Source: Leptospiraceae bacterium UBA2033 (GTDB lineage: Bacteria; Spirochaetota; Leptospiria; Leptospirales; Leptospiraceae). Taken from it: 21,463 nt of DNA. Location: the NCBI GenBank assembly GCA_002333425.1, contig DDBL01000250.1:30433-51895 (forward strand), read 5' to 3'. The translations under genes and the position numbers were made by a program. How positions within the stretch are numbered: the stretch's first letter is position 1; each line of letters opens with the position of its first letter. The notes under the pieces are model-generated. The model made no database searches. It worked only from the letters and a program-made list of their open reading frames with translations, and had not been told where the DNA came from. This document shows, piece by piece, positions 1 through 8,964 of this stretch.

Positions 1-2624
1 AGTATCAAAATATCTTTATCAGACGACTTCAAGATTGATTGTGTTTTGCTAATATCATCCGCATTATTTGCTGGTTTGGATAAAACTGTTACCAGATCGG
101 CAAATGGGTATTTGTCGCCTTCCAAACGATCAACATAATACAATACGTTTACACCTTTTCGCATCCAGAAGTCTGCCCAAAAATAATAATCTAGTGAAAC
201 AGAATCAAGGGAAGACTTTGGAAAAAGAGTATTGGAAAATAAAATTGCATTTGGAACCATTCGAAGATCTGCTCTTCTTTGCATACGCGCAAAAGAAATT
301 GTAGAGTTATTCTGACATCTCCACTCAAAATTTTCAATAGAGGAGGAAACACTTCGATTTGATAAATCTTTTGTATTCCAAATATGAAGCCTATCTTCTG
401 AATTAAAAGTTTTTATTCCTTCAAAATATTCTGTGGATAAATACTGTATATCCCCCGAATTAACTTCGCTCCCGTTATCACAGTTTACTGCGACAGGTTG
501 TAAATCTGTTTCTACTTTCTTGTGATTAGATTTTGTAAATCCATAAAAAAGCCTTACATTTAAAAGCGGATTATTCTTCTTAATCGCTTGGTAGAGATCA
601 ATTCCAATTGGATTCATAAAAATCTGAACATTAGAAGCTTTATCAATAAAAGGAATAGATGCAAATATCTTATTGTAATATGCGTTAGTTCTGTAGTCTA
701 TCGAATTATGAGTATTATAGTTCCACTTATCCCGAACTTCTGGATTATAAGAAATTACATAAATTTTTTCATTGAATGAAAACGCGGCAATAAAAGGATC
801 TTGTAAATCCTTTAGTGAGTTAGGATCAAAAGTCTCCGTCTCGGATACTATTTTTGTGTATTCAGTGTCGCGTAATTTTGAATAGGCGCTTTTAGTATAC
901 GGATAATCATTCAAAGGTCGAAACGCTCTATATTGTTTCATTCTTTTTACAACGTCAGGAATTTGTAAGATACTTTTATTTGCGATTACGGGAGATTTAA
1001 CCCTCAGCTTTTGGTAGTAATACAAAAATTCTAAAAGAGATTGGTAGTTCTTCGTATTAATAAAAAACTGAACTCCGTTTCTAAAAAATGCTTCCGAGTC
1101 AAAACGAGAATCTAAAAAGTTTTTTACTCCTAAAATATCATCCGATGGCTCTTCATTTCTCATAGATTGAAGCAGAGAACGATAACTTGCCGCATGATTT
1201 CCTCTCTCCCCACCTTGCACACGAGCAAACAACATTCCAGAAGAACGCATCCACTCAGAAGAAAAAACGGGATCAGAGCCGCCCATTATGCCATAACTTT
1301 TAGTAAATTGAACCGTTGCTTTTCGATATTTTTTACTTAGAATGCTACAATATCCATTCATTAGAGTTGCTGCGTATTCCACTCGTTTCCAACCTTTACT
1401 CTGCGCAATATAGAGAATATCCTCTGAAATTTTTTCAGCCATTTCAGGTTTTTCATTCATCATAATATGTGCGATTCTAAGTCTTATGAATAAACTATCT
1501 TCGGTAACTTTTGATTCTGCGTTCAGTTGTTTTAAAGCACGGACTGCATGAACCGCAGACTTTGATTTCCAGAGAGATAACGAAATTAAATTCCTCGCCC
1601 CATTGATAGAAATGGAATCGTCATAGAAAGGATTTCGCATTGACTTATTCCAATCTTTCAAATTCAATTCTAAGTAATGACTAAGTGATTGTTTATAATC
1701 TTTTCGCAAATACGCAATAGCACCAAGTTTTAGATATAAGTGATTTTTATTTGTTGTCAGGGATGGAATTTTTTTGGACACATAAGCAAGAGTATCCTCA
1801 GCAGCAACCAAATCGTCTGTCAACATCTGATAATAGGAAAGCCTCTCATAATCTACAGGTTCAAAACTACCAGTAAGTTTCTGCAAATTGACAATCATTT
1901 TCTGAAAATTCACAGCTTCATAAGCAAAACCCAAATAAGCAAGTTTGGTAGGTAAATCATTTGAAAATCTACTCAGAAAACTAATATGACTAAGTTCCGT
2001 TTCTTCAAAAAAAGGTGCAATGAGTCTATCTAAATTTAAAAAGTCTCTGTGAGGATAATCACTCGAATCCACCAATTGTTCCAAGTAAATGGAAAGTTTT
2101 ATCAATCTACAATAACCATACATTGCTTTGCTTCTATTGCAATTCAAGTTTTTAATTGATTCCTTAGTTTCGGCAGTGACTGGAGTCTTTTTAAAATTGC
2201 TTTTGAGAAGTTTTGCAATATTTACGTAGAGTGGATTTTCTTCTCGGTAGATTAGGTCATCTAATTTTACGGTCGCATCTGCCACTTCTCCTTTTTCCAT
2301 TTTCCAAAATATAAGAATTAGATTTGCTAAGGACTCATAATTAGTTCTGTCACTTTTTAGAAGACTCACAAGATTCGTCAAACCGTCCTTATCCCCTCTT
2401 GTGATATAATACTCAGAGACAAACAGAGCATATTGGTGAATTTCTTCCGAACTCAGTCTTTGTGGCAAATAACGTACATTATCCCGTGTATCAAATACAT
2501 TAGTATCATTGATATAAAGAACAGAATGATTTGGTCCTATTTCCCAACCGTTCGAAGGAGTTGCTTGAATGGTTTGAAAAAAGAGAAGAGAGATACAAAA
2601 AAAGATGACTTGTTTTAGTTTCAT
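1..2624 (-). CDS. Secreted helical-repeat protein with possible degenerate CHAT domain (partial, C-terminus off window)
   Basis: An uninterrupted minus-strand reading frame starts at the ATG at 2622-2624 and is still open at the left edge, giving at least 874 residues. The N-terminus is a classic signal peptide (MKLKQVIFFCISLLFFQTIQA), so the protein is exported. Residues about 30-590 are rich in helices and short repeating hydrophobic patterns, as in TPR-like solenoids, but no clean TPR consensus was recognised. Residues about 600-840 follow the order of a CHAT (caspase-like) domain: a beta strand (IAAFSFNEKIYVISY), a NVQIFMNPIGIDL strand where CHAT proteins have their PDG strand, an LHIW strand at the usual His position, AILFSNTLF at the usual Cys position, and FWMRKGVNVLYYVD at the end. 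The usual HG and Cys residues are missing, so any CHAT relationship would be to an inactive form. The start lies 26 bases after the peptidase stop, so the two are probably co-transcribed. Export and reading frame are firm; the domain call is inference. Confidence 0.8.
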   Translation of the reverse strand, partial: MKLKQVIFFCISLLFFQTIQATPSNGWEIGPNHSVLYINDTNVFDTRDNVRYLPQRLSSEEIHQYALFVSEYYITRGDKDGLTNLVSLLKSDRTNYESLANLILIFWKMEKGEVADATVKLDDLIYREENPLYVNIAKLLKSNFKKTPVTAETKESIKNLNCNRSKAMYGYCRLIKLSIYLEQLVDSSDYPHRDFLNLDRLIAPFFEETELSHISFLSRFSNDLPTKLAYLGFAYEAVNFQKMIVNLQKLTGSFEPVDYERLSYYQMLTDDLVAAEDTLAYVSKKIPSLTTNKNHLYLKLGAIAYLRKDYKQSLSHYLELNLKDWNKSMRNPFYDDSISINGARNLISLSLWKSKSAVHAVRALKQLNAESKVTEDSLFIRLRIAHIMMNEKPEMAEKISEDILYIAQSKGWKRVEYAATLMNGYCSILSKKYRKATVQFTKSYGIMGGSDPVFSSEWMRSSGMLFARVQGGERGNHAASYRSLLQSMRNEEPSDDILGVKNFLDSRFDSEAFFRNGVQFFINTKNYQSLLEFLYYYQKLRVKSPVIANKSILQIPDVVKRMKQYRAFRPLNDYPYTKSAYSKLRDTEYTKIVSETETFDPNSLKDLQDPFIAAFSFNEKIYVISYNPEVRDKWNYNTHNSIDYRTNAYYNKIFASIPFIDKASNVQIFMNPIGIDLYQAIKKNNPLLNVRLFYGFTKSNHKKVETDLQPVAVNCDNGSEVNSGDIQYLSTEYFEGIKTFNSEDRLHIWNTKDLSNRSVSSSIENFEWRCQNNSTISFARMQRRADLRMVPNAILFSNTLFPKSSLDSVSLDYYFWADFWMRKGVNVLYYVDRLEGDKYPFADLVTVLSKPANNADDISKTQSILKSSDKDILI

Positions 2625-2650
2625 AAGTTTAACTCTAGAGTATATAAAAG

Positions 2651-4351
2651 TTACTCGCTGATTTGTTTTTTGATTAAATCGACTAAATCCTGCAAACTTT
2701 TTTTATCCATCACAAAACTAATATTTCCGGATTGAAATAATTCAGGAAGAGGAGCAGAGCCACCAAGAGAAAGTGCTTTCAAATAATACTCAACAGCCTC
2801 TTTTTCATTTTGCAAACTGTTACGCCAAACTTGTAACGCTCCTAATTGAGCAATTCCATATTCGATATAATAAAACGGTGAAGTGTAGACATGTGGATAC
2901 TGCCAACGAGTTTTTTCAATTTCGTCCAACCCACTCATATCTAAGTATGGTTGAAATTTACGATTTAACTCTTGCCATTTTTTCCCACGTGCTTCGCGTC
3001 CATTGTCTTCGGTTGTATAAACCCAATGTTGAAAAGAATCAATCATAGACATAAAAGGAAAAAATTCTACAATTTTAATCAGTTGCTCTCGTTTAACACG
3101 TGTTATTTCTTCCGGTTTGTATACATAATGAAAATAAGGTCTACCAAGTAATTCCATTGACATAGATGCAACTTCAGCAAACTCAAGGGGAGAAGAACGA
3201 TAACTTTTTAGAATTTGTTCCCTTGCTTGAAATGCGTGAAAAGAATGTCCAGCCTCGTGTAGTAGTGTATCAACATCTCTCTTAGAGCCAACTGCATTCA
3301 TAAAAATAAAAGGAACTCTACGCTCTGAAAGCTCTGTCATATATCCACCGGGAGCTTTTCCCTCTCGGCTAGATAAATCTAAAAGTTTATTTTCTCGCAT
3401 GTATTTAAAATAAGCGCCAGTCAATGGATGTAAAGAGGAAAAAACCTTCTCGACTTTATCACAAAGTTCGTTGTCATTTTCAAAAGCTTTAATAGCACCA
3501 TACCCATCTGGATCAACATAAAGATCCCAAGGGCGAAGGCTTGTTATCCCCAACTTACTACACTTTTCTTTTGTCCATTCCGAAATTAGTGGGACAAGTG
3601 TTTCCGCAATTCCTTCATGCATGTTCAAACAATCTTGCGGAGTATAATCAAATCTTCCTTTTAAGACAAACGCATAATCTCGATAATTCGCAAATCCTGC
3701 ATTTCGAGCAGTTTGAGTTCTTACTTTTAGCATTTCATCAAATAAGTCTTCTAATGCGTCCTTATCTTTTAAGTGAACATTTACACGAGCATGGTAGGAT
3801 TGTTCTCGAATGATTCTATCTTGGTTTTCTTGGAAAATTGCCATTTGTTGAACGGTGTATTTTTTGCCTTCGTAGTCAACCATCCAAGAGCCAGTAATCT
3901 TTTGGTAGGTCTGAGATAATTTAGCATCTTGCACAAATAGATCAACATTTTCTTGTCTATATATTTCTTTTTCAGATTTAGTTCTTTTTATAAATAGAGC
4001 ATAATACTGATTATCCAGCTTATCAATAAAAGGAGAAGATAGAAATTTCTCTTTTAAGGAATTTTCAAATGGATCTGTTATTGGATAAATATTCTCGACA
4101 ATATGCAGATACTCAGATTCTGCCGCCTTATTCTTAGTATCCACTGTCATATTTACATAAGCAAGCGAGCCTGCTTCGTCCACAACAGCAGCAAGTTCCG
4201 ACCAGAACTCCAAAAAAGATTCTAAGTCTTGTAAAGATTGAATGTCGTAATCAAGTAAATTTTGGTAAATAGATTTTAATTCATTTTCATTTTTAGGATT
4301 AAATTCTTTGGGTAAATACTTTCTGTCATACTTTTTATCAAGAGTTTTCAT
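2651..4351 (-). CDS. M3-family zinc oligoendopeptidase
   Basis: This is a cytoplasmic metallopeptidase of family M3 (thimet/PepF-like), which cleaves short peptides. The zinc motif HEAGH is at residues 365-369 (His365 and His369 as ligands, Glu366 catalytic). The downstream third ligand lies in the segment LEFAEVASMSME around Glu393, at the family's normal distance. The length of 566 residues fits the shorter M3B group close to, but not identical with, classical PepF. There is no signal peptide. The ATG start follows a modest TAAGG ribosome site. The gene begins only 8 bases after the stop of the small helical protein upstream, which suggests one transcript. The family is certain from the motif; the peptide substrates cannot be read from the sequence. 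Confidence 0.93.
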   Translation of the reverse strand: MKTLDKKYDRKYLPKEFNPKNENELKSIYQNLLDYDIQSLQDLESFLEFWSELAAVVDEAGSLAYVNMTVDTKNKAAESEYLHIVENIYPITDPFENSLKEKFLSSPFIDKLDNQYYALFIKRTKSEKEIYRQENVDLFVQDAKLSQTYQKITGSWMVDYEGKKYTVQQMAIFQENQDRIIREQSYHARVNVHLKDKDALEDLFDEMLKVRTQTARNAGFANYRDYAFVLKGRFDYTPQDCLNMHEGIAETLVPLISEWTKEKCSKLGITSLRPWDLYVDPDGYGAIKAFENDNELCDKVEKVFSSLHPLTGAYFKYMRENKLLDLSSREGKAPGGYMTELSERRVPFIFMNAVGSKRDVDTLLHEAGHSFHAFQAREQILKSYRSSPLEFAEVASMSMELLGRPYFHYVYKPEEITRVKREQLIKIVEFFPFMSMIDSFQHWVYTTEDNGREARGKKWQELNRKFQPYLDMSGLDEIEKTRWQYPHVYTSPFYYIEYGIAQLGALQVWRNSLQNEKEAVEYYLKALSLGGSAPLPELFQSGNISFVMDKKSLQDLVDLIKKQISE

Positions 4352-4359
4352 TCTATGCC

Positions 4360-4962
4360 TTATTCTAAGTTAATATCTATTTTTTCGGATTCGTTAGAAG
4401 AATCTTCTGTCTTCTTGAATCGAAAGGAAATCATATCCACAATGTGTTCGGTGTAATATCTGTCATTCGTATAAGTTTTTGCTATTTCATATAATTGTTT
4501 TTCTTCAGGAGGAGATAATTTTTTCTCCATCGAAAGATTGAATAGAGTTAGAAATCCGAGAGCAGAAAGAGCTTTGTTTTCAGATTTGAGATAAGCGAAA
4601 TATTCTTCTGATTTTATTTTTGGAAAACTTGGAATTAAAGTAGAAAGTAATTCTATCGCGCCGTTAGGAGTATCCTCTTTAAAGTTTTGAATGTACCATT
4701 TTACAATTGCGTACGCTTTTTCATTTCCAATATCAATTAGAACATAAAAAATTCCGACCACTAAATTAGTTTTATCATTCCAAATATTGCTATCTTTAAT
4801 TAAATCCCCAACAATATTCTTAAATAAAAACCAGATAGCTTTTTCGTCCTCTAGAGCTTTTTCTTTTAGCTCTTGGAGTAGGTTTTGAAAATGAAAAGAT
4901 CCTTCCACTTCTGCTAATTGTTTTAGATACTCGTTTACTTTGTCATTTATAGAATCATCCAT
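4360..4962 (-). CDS. Uncharacterised all-helical cytoplasmic protein
   Basis: The 200-residue product is acidic and predicted almost entirely helical, with no signal peptide or membrane segment. Stretches such as NGAIELLSTLIPSF and NKALSALGFLTLFNLS resemble paired helices of HEAT-like repeats, but the match is too loose for a family call. It sits directly upstream of the M3 peptidase with an 8-base gap and on the same strand, so the two proteins are probably made together; a functional link is only suggested by this. The start ATG at 4962 is preceded by an AAGAGG-like site in the minus direction. No known family was recognised. Confidence 0.72.
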   Translation of the reverse strand: MDDSINDKVNEYLKQLAEVEGSFHFQNLLQELKEKALEDEKAIWFLFKNIVGDLIKDSNIWNDKTNLVVGIFYVLIDIGNEKAYAIVKWYIQNFKEDTPNGAIELLSTLIPSFPKIKSEEYFAYLKSENKALSALGFLTLFNLSMEKKLSPPEEKQLYEIAKTYTNDRYYTEHIVDMISFRFKKTEDSSNESEKIDINLE

Positions 4963-5049
4963 TAATAAAAACCTCTTATGTTTTCGCTAAACTTAAATAA
5001 ATCTGTACGAATGAAATGCAATTAAAAAAACCTCGATGATTTAAGTGAG

Positions 5050-5691
5050 CTAATCCAAACCTATTTCAGAAAATCTATACTTACTTCTCTTAACAATAAA
5101 AATATCATCAATCGCAATAAAATCTTCTTTGTCCTTTGTTTCCTTCTTCGCAACATTGAACTGAATTCCAGTTAACTTTATAGAACTTGCCTTGCCAATA
5201 ATATAGTCTGATTGAAATACTTTATTACCAATTGGAACTTTAAAACTTTTCCACCCATTATAATTTAAACTCGTAATTAAAATCTTATGTTTTTGAAATT
5301 TAGAATCTTGTAGATAAAGAAATAAATCCCCATTTGCTTGATTAGAATAAATATGAAATTCAATTTCGATTAGATAATCTTCTATCCTATATGGTTTAGA
5401 AAAAATCAAATCTATTGGAATCCCAGAACCAGACGTAGGTATACGCACAAAAAGACTTGTATTGGAAATTAAGTCAGGTGAAGTTAAATTTTTACTCATT
5501 CGGACATCAGGAAGATAATCTGTATTTGCCTGAATTTGAAATGAATCACTATTAAAAATCTTAGATTCAAAGTCCTCCAAAAGAACTCGCTCTTTGTAAT
5601 TTACTTCTAATTTTTCTTCAGCCCCGAGAGAGATGATTAGAAATAAAAGTAAAACAACAATCGGATTTCTAAGACAAAGAATACTATACAT
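5050..5691 (-). CDS. FlaA-family flagellar filament outer-layer (sheath) protein-like
   Basis: The N-terminus has a hydrophobic signal segment (residues 8-22, ending SLGA) consistent with export to the periplasm, where spirochaete flagella lie. The mature part follows the FlaA pattern: a VLLEDFE motif at residues 37-42, a paired-strand region, DLFLYLQDSKFQKHKI at 122-137, the signature LNYNGWKSFKVPI at 142-154, and a closing strand DFIAIDDIFIVKRSKYRF. In spirochaetes FlaA proteins coat the FlaB core of the periplasmic flagellum. At 213 residues it is shorter than many FlaA proteins, and no second flaA gene lies beside it as in the flaA1-flaA2 pair of Leptospira, so it may be a divergent paralogue. 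The ribosome site is weak, so the exact start is uncertain. Confidence 0.68.
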   Translation of the reverse strand: MYSILCLRNPIVVLLLFLIISLGAEEKLEVNYKERVLLEDFESKIFNSDSFQIQANTDYLPDVRMSKNLTSPDLISNTSLFVRIPTSGSGIPIDLIFSKPYRIEDYLIEIEFHIYSNQANGDLFLYLQDSKFQKHKILITSLNYNGWKSFKVPIGNKVFQSDYIIGKASSIKLTGIQFNVAKKETKDKEDFIAIDDIFIVKRSKYRFSEIGLD

Positions 5692-5802
5692 AGAATTTAA
5701 GAACAGTGTTGATTTTATTACATTTTAATACAAGAGCAAATATTTCTAGTGTGCCCTACTAGGTTTTTTCAATTTGAATATTACTCGTTTATTTGTCAAT
5801 CC

Positions 5803-5829
5803 TTGACATACATGCTTGTATTGTAATAT
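5803..5829 (+). promoter_or_regulatory. Sigma-70-type promoter of the surface-protein gene
   Basis: A perfect -35 hexamer TTGACA (5803-5808) is followed by TAATAT (5824-5829, 15-base spacing); TATATG at 5827-5832 is an alternative -10 at 18 bases. It stands 45 bases upstream of the ATG at 5876, and an AGGAGA ribosome site (5864-5869) follows at good spacing. This is the clearest housekeeping promoter in the window and suggests high expression of the gene it serves. Confidence 0.65.
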
Positions 5830-5875
5830 ATGGTAAATTAAACAGTTTATAAAACACCTAACTAGGAGACTTTAG

Positions 5876-7000
5876 ATGAAAAACATCATTAAACTCTTTC
5901 TCATGCTTACTTTTACAATCGCATTGGTTGCACAGTCCGGTATTAAACCCCTTCCAAGCGACGGAAAAATGGATAAGGCTGAGAAAGCTATCGAAACAAT
6001 TCCTACGACTTCAGTTGATAGCACAAAAACTGAGTCTAAAACAACCACAACTACCACAACCACTACGACTTCAACTGGATCGGCTACAGATTCAGGCAAA
6101 GCAACCTCTACAGAGCCTAAAGCTACTACTACTCAACCACCAGCAACAACCGGTTCTAGAGCAATTGATCCAAATACAGGAAATACACCTGCTCTTTTTA
6201 TTAACTCAAAAACTGCTTTTGAATTAGTTACTGGTGATGATTTAAGTGGTGTTGATTACATTGAATACAAAATTAATGACGGTGAGTATTCTAGATACAC
6301 TGTTCCAATTTCTTTAAGCAAAGAAGGTCCAGCTACCATTACTTACAAAGCAACTGACAAAGTAGGAAATAAAGAATTAGCAAAAGTGATCAACTTAATC
6401 GTAGACGATACAGCTCCAATGGTTTCTGTAAAATCTTCTGAACCACTTTTTGTAAATGGCAATACTCAATATTCTTCTCCAAAAAACACATACCAACTAA
6501 TTGCTGAAGACAAATCTTCTGGTGTTAAACAAATTGTATACTCAGTAGACAATGAACCAAAACAAGACTACAAAAATGAGCCTTTAAAACTTGAAAAGCC
6601 AGGTTTTCACGTAATTAACTTTTACGCAGTTGACAACGCTGGTAATGTAAGCCAAGAAAATAGCTATATTGTTAACGTTGACGGAATTAAACCAACTGTT
6701 GATATTAAAGAATCTATTCCTTACATCGTACTTGGAAACAAAGTTTACGCTAAAAAAGAAACAGTTTTCACTATCACAGCAGCAGATGGTCAAAGTGGAA
6801 TCAAACAAATTCTAGTAAAAACCGACGGTGCTTCTGATTTCGTACCATACGTTGAACCACTTACCTTTGGAACTTCTGGTGAACACGTTATCGAAGCAAA
6901 AGCAATTGATAATGTAGGAAACGAAAGCGATATTAAAAAGATTGTTTTCTCTAACGATATCAAAGCTCCAAGCACTGTAATTAAAGCAGTTTCTAACTAA
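5876..7000 (+). CDS. Exported OmpL47-like protein with three repeat domains and a threonine-rich linker
   Basis: The 374-residue protein has a signal peptide (MKNIIKLFLMLTFTIALVAQ), then a charged segment, then a Thr/Ser/Pro-rich linker (about residues 44-102) with ten threonines in a row, then three copies of a roughly 90-residue domain. Each copy has a DxxSGV/I-xx-I strand (residues 121-129, 211-220, 303-311) and closes with A-x-D-x-x-GN (159-165, 251-257, 343-349). This pattern is that of the repeat domain seen in the leptospiral surface protein OmpL47 and its relatives, often listed as Ig-like or beta-sandwich repeats. The protein probably lies in the outer membrane or periplasm. It is a single-gene unit with a strong promoter, a good ribosome site and a strong terminator, so it is likely abundant. 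The binding partner is unknown. Confidence 0.85.
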   Translation: MKNIIKLFLMLTFTIALVAQSGIKPLPSDGKMDKAEKAIETIPTTSVDSTKTESKTTTTTTTTTTSTGSATDSGKATSTEPKATTTQPPATTGSRAIDPNTGNTPALFINSKTAFELVTGDDLSGVDYIEYKINDGEYSRYTVPISLSKEGPATITYKATDKVGNKELAKVINLIVDDTAPMVSVKSSEPLFVNGNTQYSSPKNTYQLIAEDKSSGVKQIVYSVDNEPKQDYKNEPLKLEKPGFHVINFYAVDNAGNVSQENSYIVNVDGIKPTVDIKESIPYIVLGNKVYAKKETVFTITAADGQSGIKQILVKTDGASDFVPYVEPLTFGTSGEHVIEAKAIDNVGNESDIKKIVFSNDIKAPSTVIKAVSN

Positions 7001-7023
7001 GAAATTTTTCTTTGCTTTAAGTA

Positions 7024-7050
7024 GGCGCACGGTTTAGTGCGCCTTTTTTA
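7024..7050 (+). terminator. Rho-independent terminator of the repeat-domain surface protein gene
   Basis: A perfect 7-bp stem, GGCGCAC (7024-7030) with GTGCGCC (7037-7043) and a six-base loop GGTTTA, is followed directly by a run of seven T. The stem is GC-rich in an AT-rich background and lies 24 bases after the stop codon. Confidence 0.9.
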
Positions 7051-7119
7051 TTTTTACTCATCCCAAATTTTTTTTCATTTTTTGCGCACCTACTTATACT
7101 TTTCAAACCTAGTATAAAT

Positions 7120-7839
7120 ATGATGACTAAATTTCTAACTTACCTACTTGATTGTGTTTTCCCTTTAAATTGTAGTTTTTGCGGCAAATATGATTTTTTT
7201 TCAGCTAAATTATCCATCTGTAAAAATTGTATTAAATCAATGGAAACGGACAAATCGGTTACTAAGTCTTCGCAGTGTAAAACTTGTAAATCGACAATAG
7301 ATAGTAATGAATGTGAGTATTGTAACTCTCGAAATATATTTTTTTCAAACCTAAACTACTTGCGAATAAAAGGAGATTTAGAAAGACAAATCATTCAAAA
7401 AGTGAAATTTGGAAATTCACCACATTTGAGTAATTTCTTTAGAATTGGACTTAGAAAACTTTTGCCCGAACTAAAAAAAGTAACTTACACTGCTATAATA
7501 GAAATTCCTTCCAGCAAAAATACTATTCGCAAACGACCAATCCCAGTTTGCCACACTGTAATAAAATTTTTAAAAGAGAAACTTGGAATTAGAATATTGA
7601 ATCCCTTTAAAAAAAAATCTAAAGAACTACAATCAGGGAAAAACTTTAGAGAAAGATTTATACATGCACAAACAGCATTTGAAATAAAAAAGATTTATCA
7701 AAACTCACTTAGCGGTAACTACCTATTAGTCGATGACGTATTTACAACAGGTGCAACAATCAATGAACTCGCTAAATTATTACTTATAAATGGAGCTGAT
7801 AGAGTAGACGTGCTAGTGCTAGTAAAAGGAAAAAATTAA
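7120..7839 (+). CDS. comF: ComF/GntX-family phosphoribosyltransferase-like protein
   Basis: The N-terminus is a zinc-ribbon-like region with four CxxC pairs (Cys18/21, 34/37, 53/56, 65/68), starting with the family hallmark DCVFPLNCSFCG. The C-terminal half is a type I phosphoribosyltransferase fold ending with the PRPP-binding motif YLLVDDVFTTGAT (residues 201-213). The segment QSGKNFRERF...AF before it matches the ComF pattern Q-x(n)-R-x-x-N-x-x-x-AF. ComF proteins are linked to DNA uptake and single-strand DNA handling in naturally competent bacteria, but they also occur widely in non-competent species, so function here is open. Two adjacent ATG codons (7120, 7123) could serve as start and neither has a clear ribosome site. 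The gene ends 4 bases from the convergent DUF4384 gene. Confidence 0.88.
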   Translation: MMTKFLTYLLDCVFPLNCSFCGKYDFFSAKLSICKNCIKSMETDKSVTKSSQCKTCKSTIDSNECEYCNSRNIFFSNLNYLRIKGDLERQIIQKVKFGNSPHLSNFFRIGLRKLLPELKKVTYTAIIEIPSSKNTIRKRPIPVCHTVIKFLKEKLGIRILNPFKKKSKELQSGKNFRERFIHAQTAFEIKKIYQNSLSGNYLLVDDVFTTGATINELAKLLLINGADRVDVLVLVKGKN

Positions 7840-7843
7840 TACT

Positions 7844-8869
7844 TTATTCTAAAAATTTAAAGTCGTCTTTTACTTCTGGTTTAACCATTTTCTGGTTGTA
7901 TTTGTCATCTTTACCGGTTAACCAGATATTACCCTTTAATGAGCCTGATTTTTTATATTGGTATTGAATATAGAAATTTGTAATTTTTTTCCAAAATTCT
8001 TTTTGTTCTTCGCCTGCTTCTTTCAAGATACATTCACCAGGAACAACTTCAACAGTTCCATAAGTTCCTGTCACTTTCCTTGGATTTGTAAAGGATACTA
8101 TCGAGTAGTCGCAAATATCATTTTTATTAGAAAGATAGGGAAGCACTTTTAATTTGTATGTATGCAAATCAGGATCTTTGTGAATAGAAAAATATCCTCG
8201 TTTATTGTCTGCTGTTTTGACAGAGTTTGGAAGCTTAAAAAACCCATGCATTACTTCTTGCGGTAAAAATTCTTTTTTGGATTTTTCGGTTGGAATATCT
8301 TTAGTTGTAGATTCTAAATTAGATGGAGTGATAATCTTTGATTCTTTTTTTGGTGTAGAAGGAGTTGTAATTTCTGTCACACCATCTTTTGAAATAAAAA
8401 TACTGACATCAGCGCTAACCCACTGCTCGGGCGGTAGTTTTTTGGTAAGTTTTTTGAGCCAAGCCATGTTATTGGGATTGATATTCTTATAAACTGGTTT
8501 TGTCCAATACTTAGCTTTGTGTAATTTTTTAATACGATTTCTAGATGCAATGGCTACAACGGTATCTTTTCCTAAAACATCACCAGCCAAAAACTCGTAA
8601 TCTTTTGTATCGTCTGGAATACGAATTTCTTCATTGAAGACCATATTGTCTTGGTCATCTTCATTTGGATAAAGTAAGTTCAAATTTCCATCACTCTGTA
8701 ATGTAAGAATGTAAAGATAAGCTGCTTGGGGTAGTTTGACATTGATTTTAATGGATTGCCTAGGACGATAATTTCGATAGTTGGTCTCTAAAGAAATTCC
8801 CATATCATTAGAAGAAGGTGAGCTAGCAAATAAAAATACGAAAGGAATAAGGACAAGAAATCGTTTCAT
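7844..8869 (-). CDS. Exported DUF4384-domain protein
   Basis: The 341-residue product begins with a signal peptide (MKRFLVLIPFVFLFASSPSS). Residues about 25-112 match the DUF4384 layout: the strand ISLETNYRNYRPRQSIKI, then AYLYILTLQSDGNLNLLYPN, then an LAGD...VVAIAS segment. DUF4384 domains are found in exported bacterial proteins, often fused to other modules, and their role is not settled. A low-complexity Thr/Ser/Lys linker (about 160-200) separates it from a C-terminal domain of about 140 residues that was not recognised, containing three cysteines (Cys253, Cys280 visible with strand-rich flanks). The gene stands alone on the minus strand, divergent from the CPBP protease gene and tail-to-tail with comF. 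Confidence 0.78.
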   Translation of the reverse strand: MKRFLVLIPFVFLFASSPSSNDMGISLETNYRNYRPRQSIKINVKLPQAAYLYILTLQSDGNLNLLYPNEDDQDNMVFNEEIRIPDDTKDYEFLAGDVLGKDTVVAIASRNRIKKLHKAKYWTKPVYKNINPNNMAWLKKLTKKLPPEQWVSADVSIFISKDGVTEITTPSTPKKESKIITPSNLESTTKDIPTEKSKKEFLPQEVMHGFFKLPNSVKTADNKRGYFSIHKDPDLHTYKLKVLPYLSNKNDICDYSIVSFTNPRKVTGTYGTVEVVPGECILKEAGEEQKEFWKKITNFYIQYQYKKSGSLKGNIWLTGKDDKYNQKMVKPEVKDDFKFLE

Positions 8870-8964
8870 CGCTTGAGAATTTCGCAGATTTTTATTTTGT
8901 CAACAAAGATAGTTAGAAAAAACGATGACAGAAAAAATAGATTCTAAAGATTGTAAAGGAAAAG

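Noticed and set aside
3094..3105. 12-base palindrome TAACACGTGTTA, considered as a parS site
   Set aside because: The centre CACGTG fits but the flanks lack the TTTC/GAAA of parS, and it lies in the peptidase gene far from parAB; probably chance.
5746..5769. CTAGT/ACTAG hairpin followed by GTTTTTT in the gap between divergent genes
   Set aside because: Only five stem pairs, and both flanking genes are transcribed away from it, so a terminator role makes no sense there.
5872..6099. Minus-strand frame rich in valine opposite the surface protein gene
   Set aside because: It is the antisense reading of the threonine tract; it has no ribosome site and no recognisable protein pattern.
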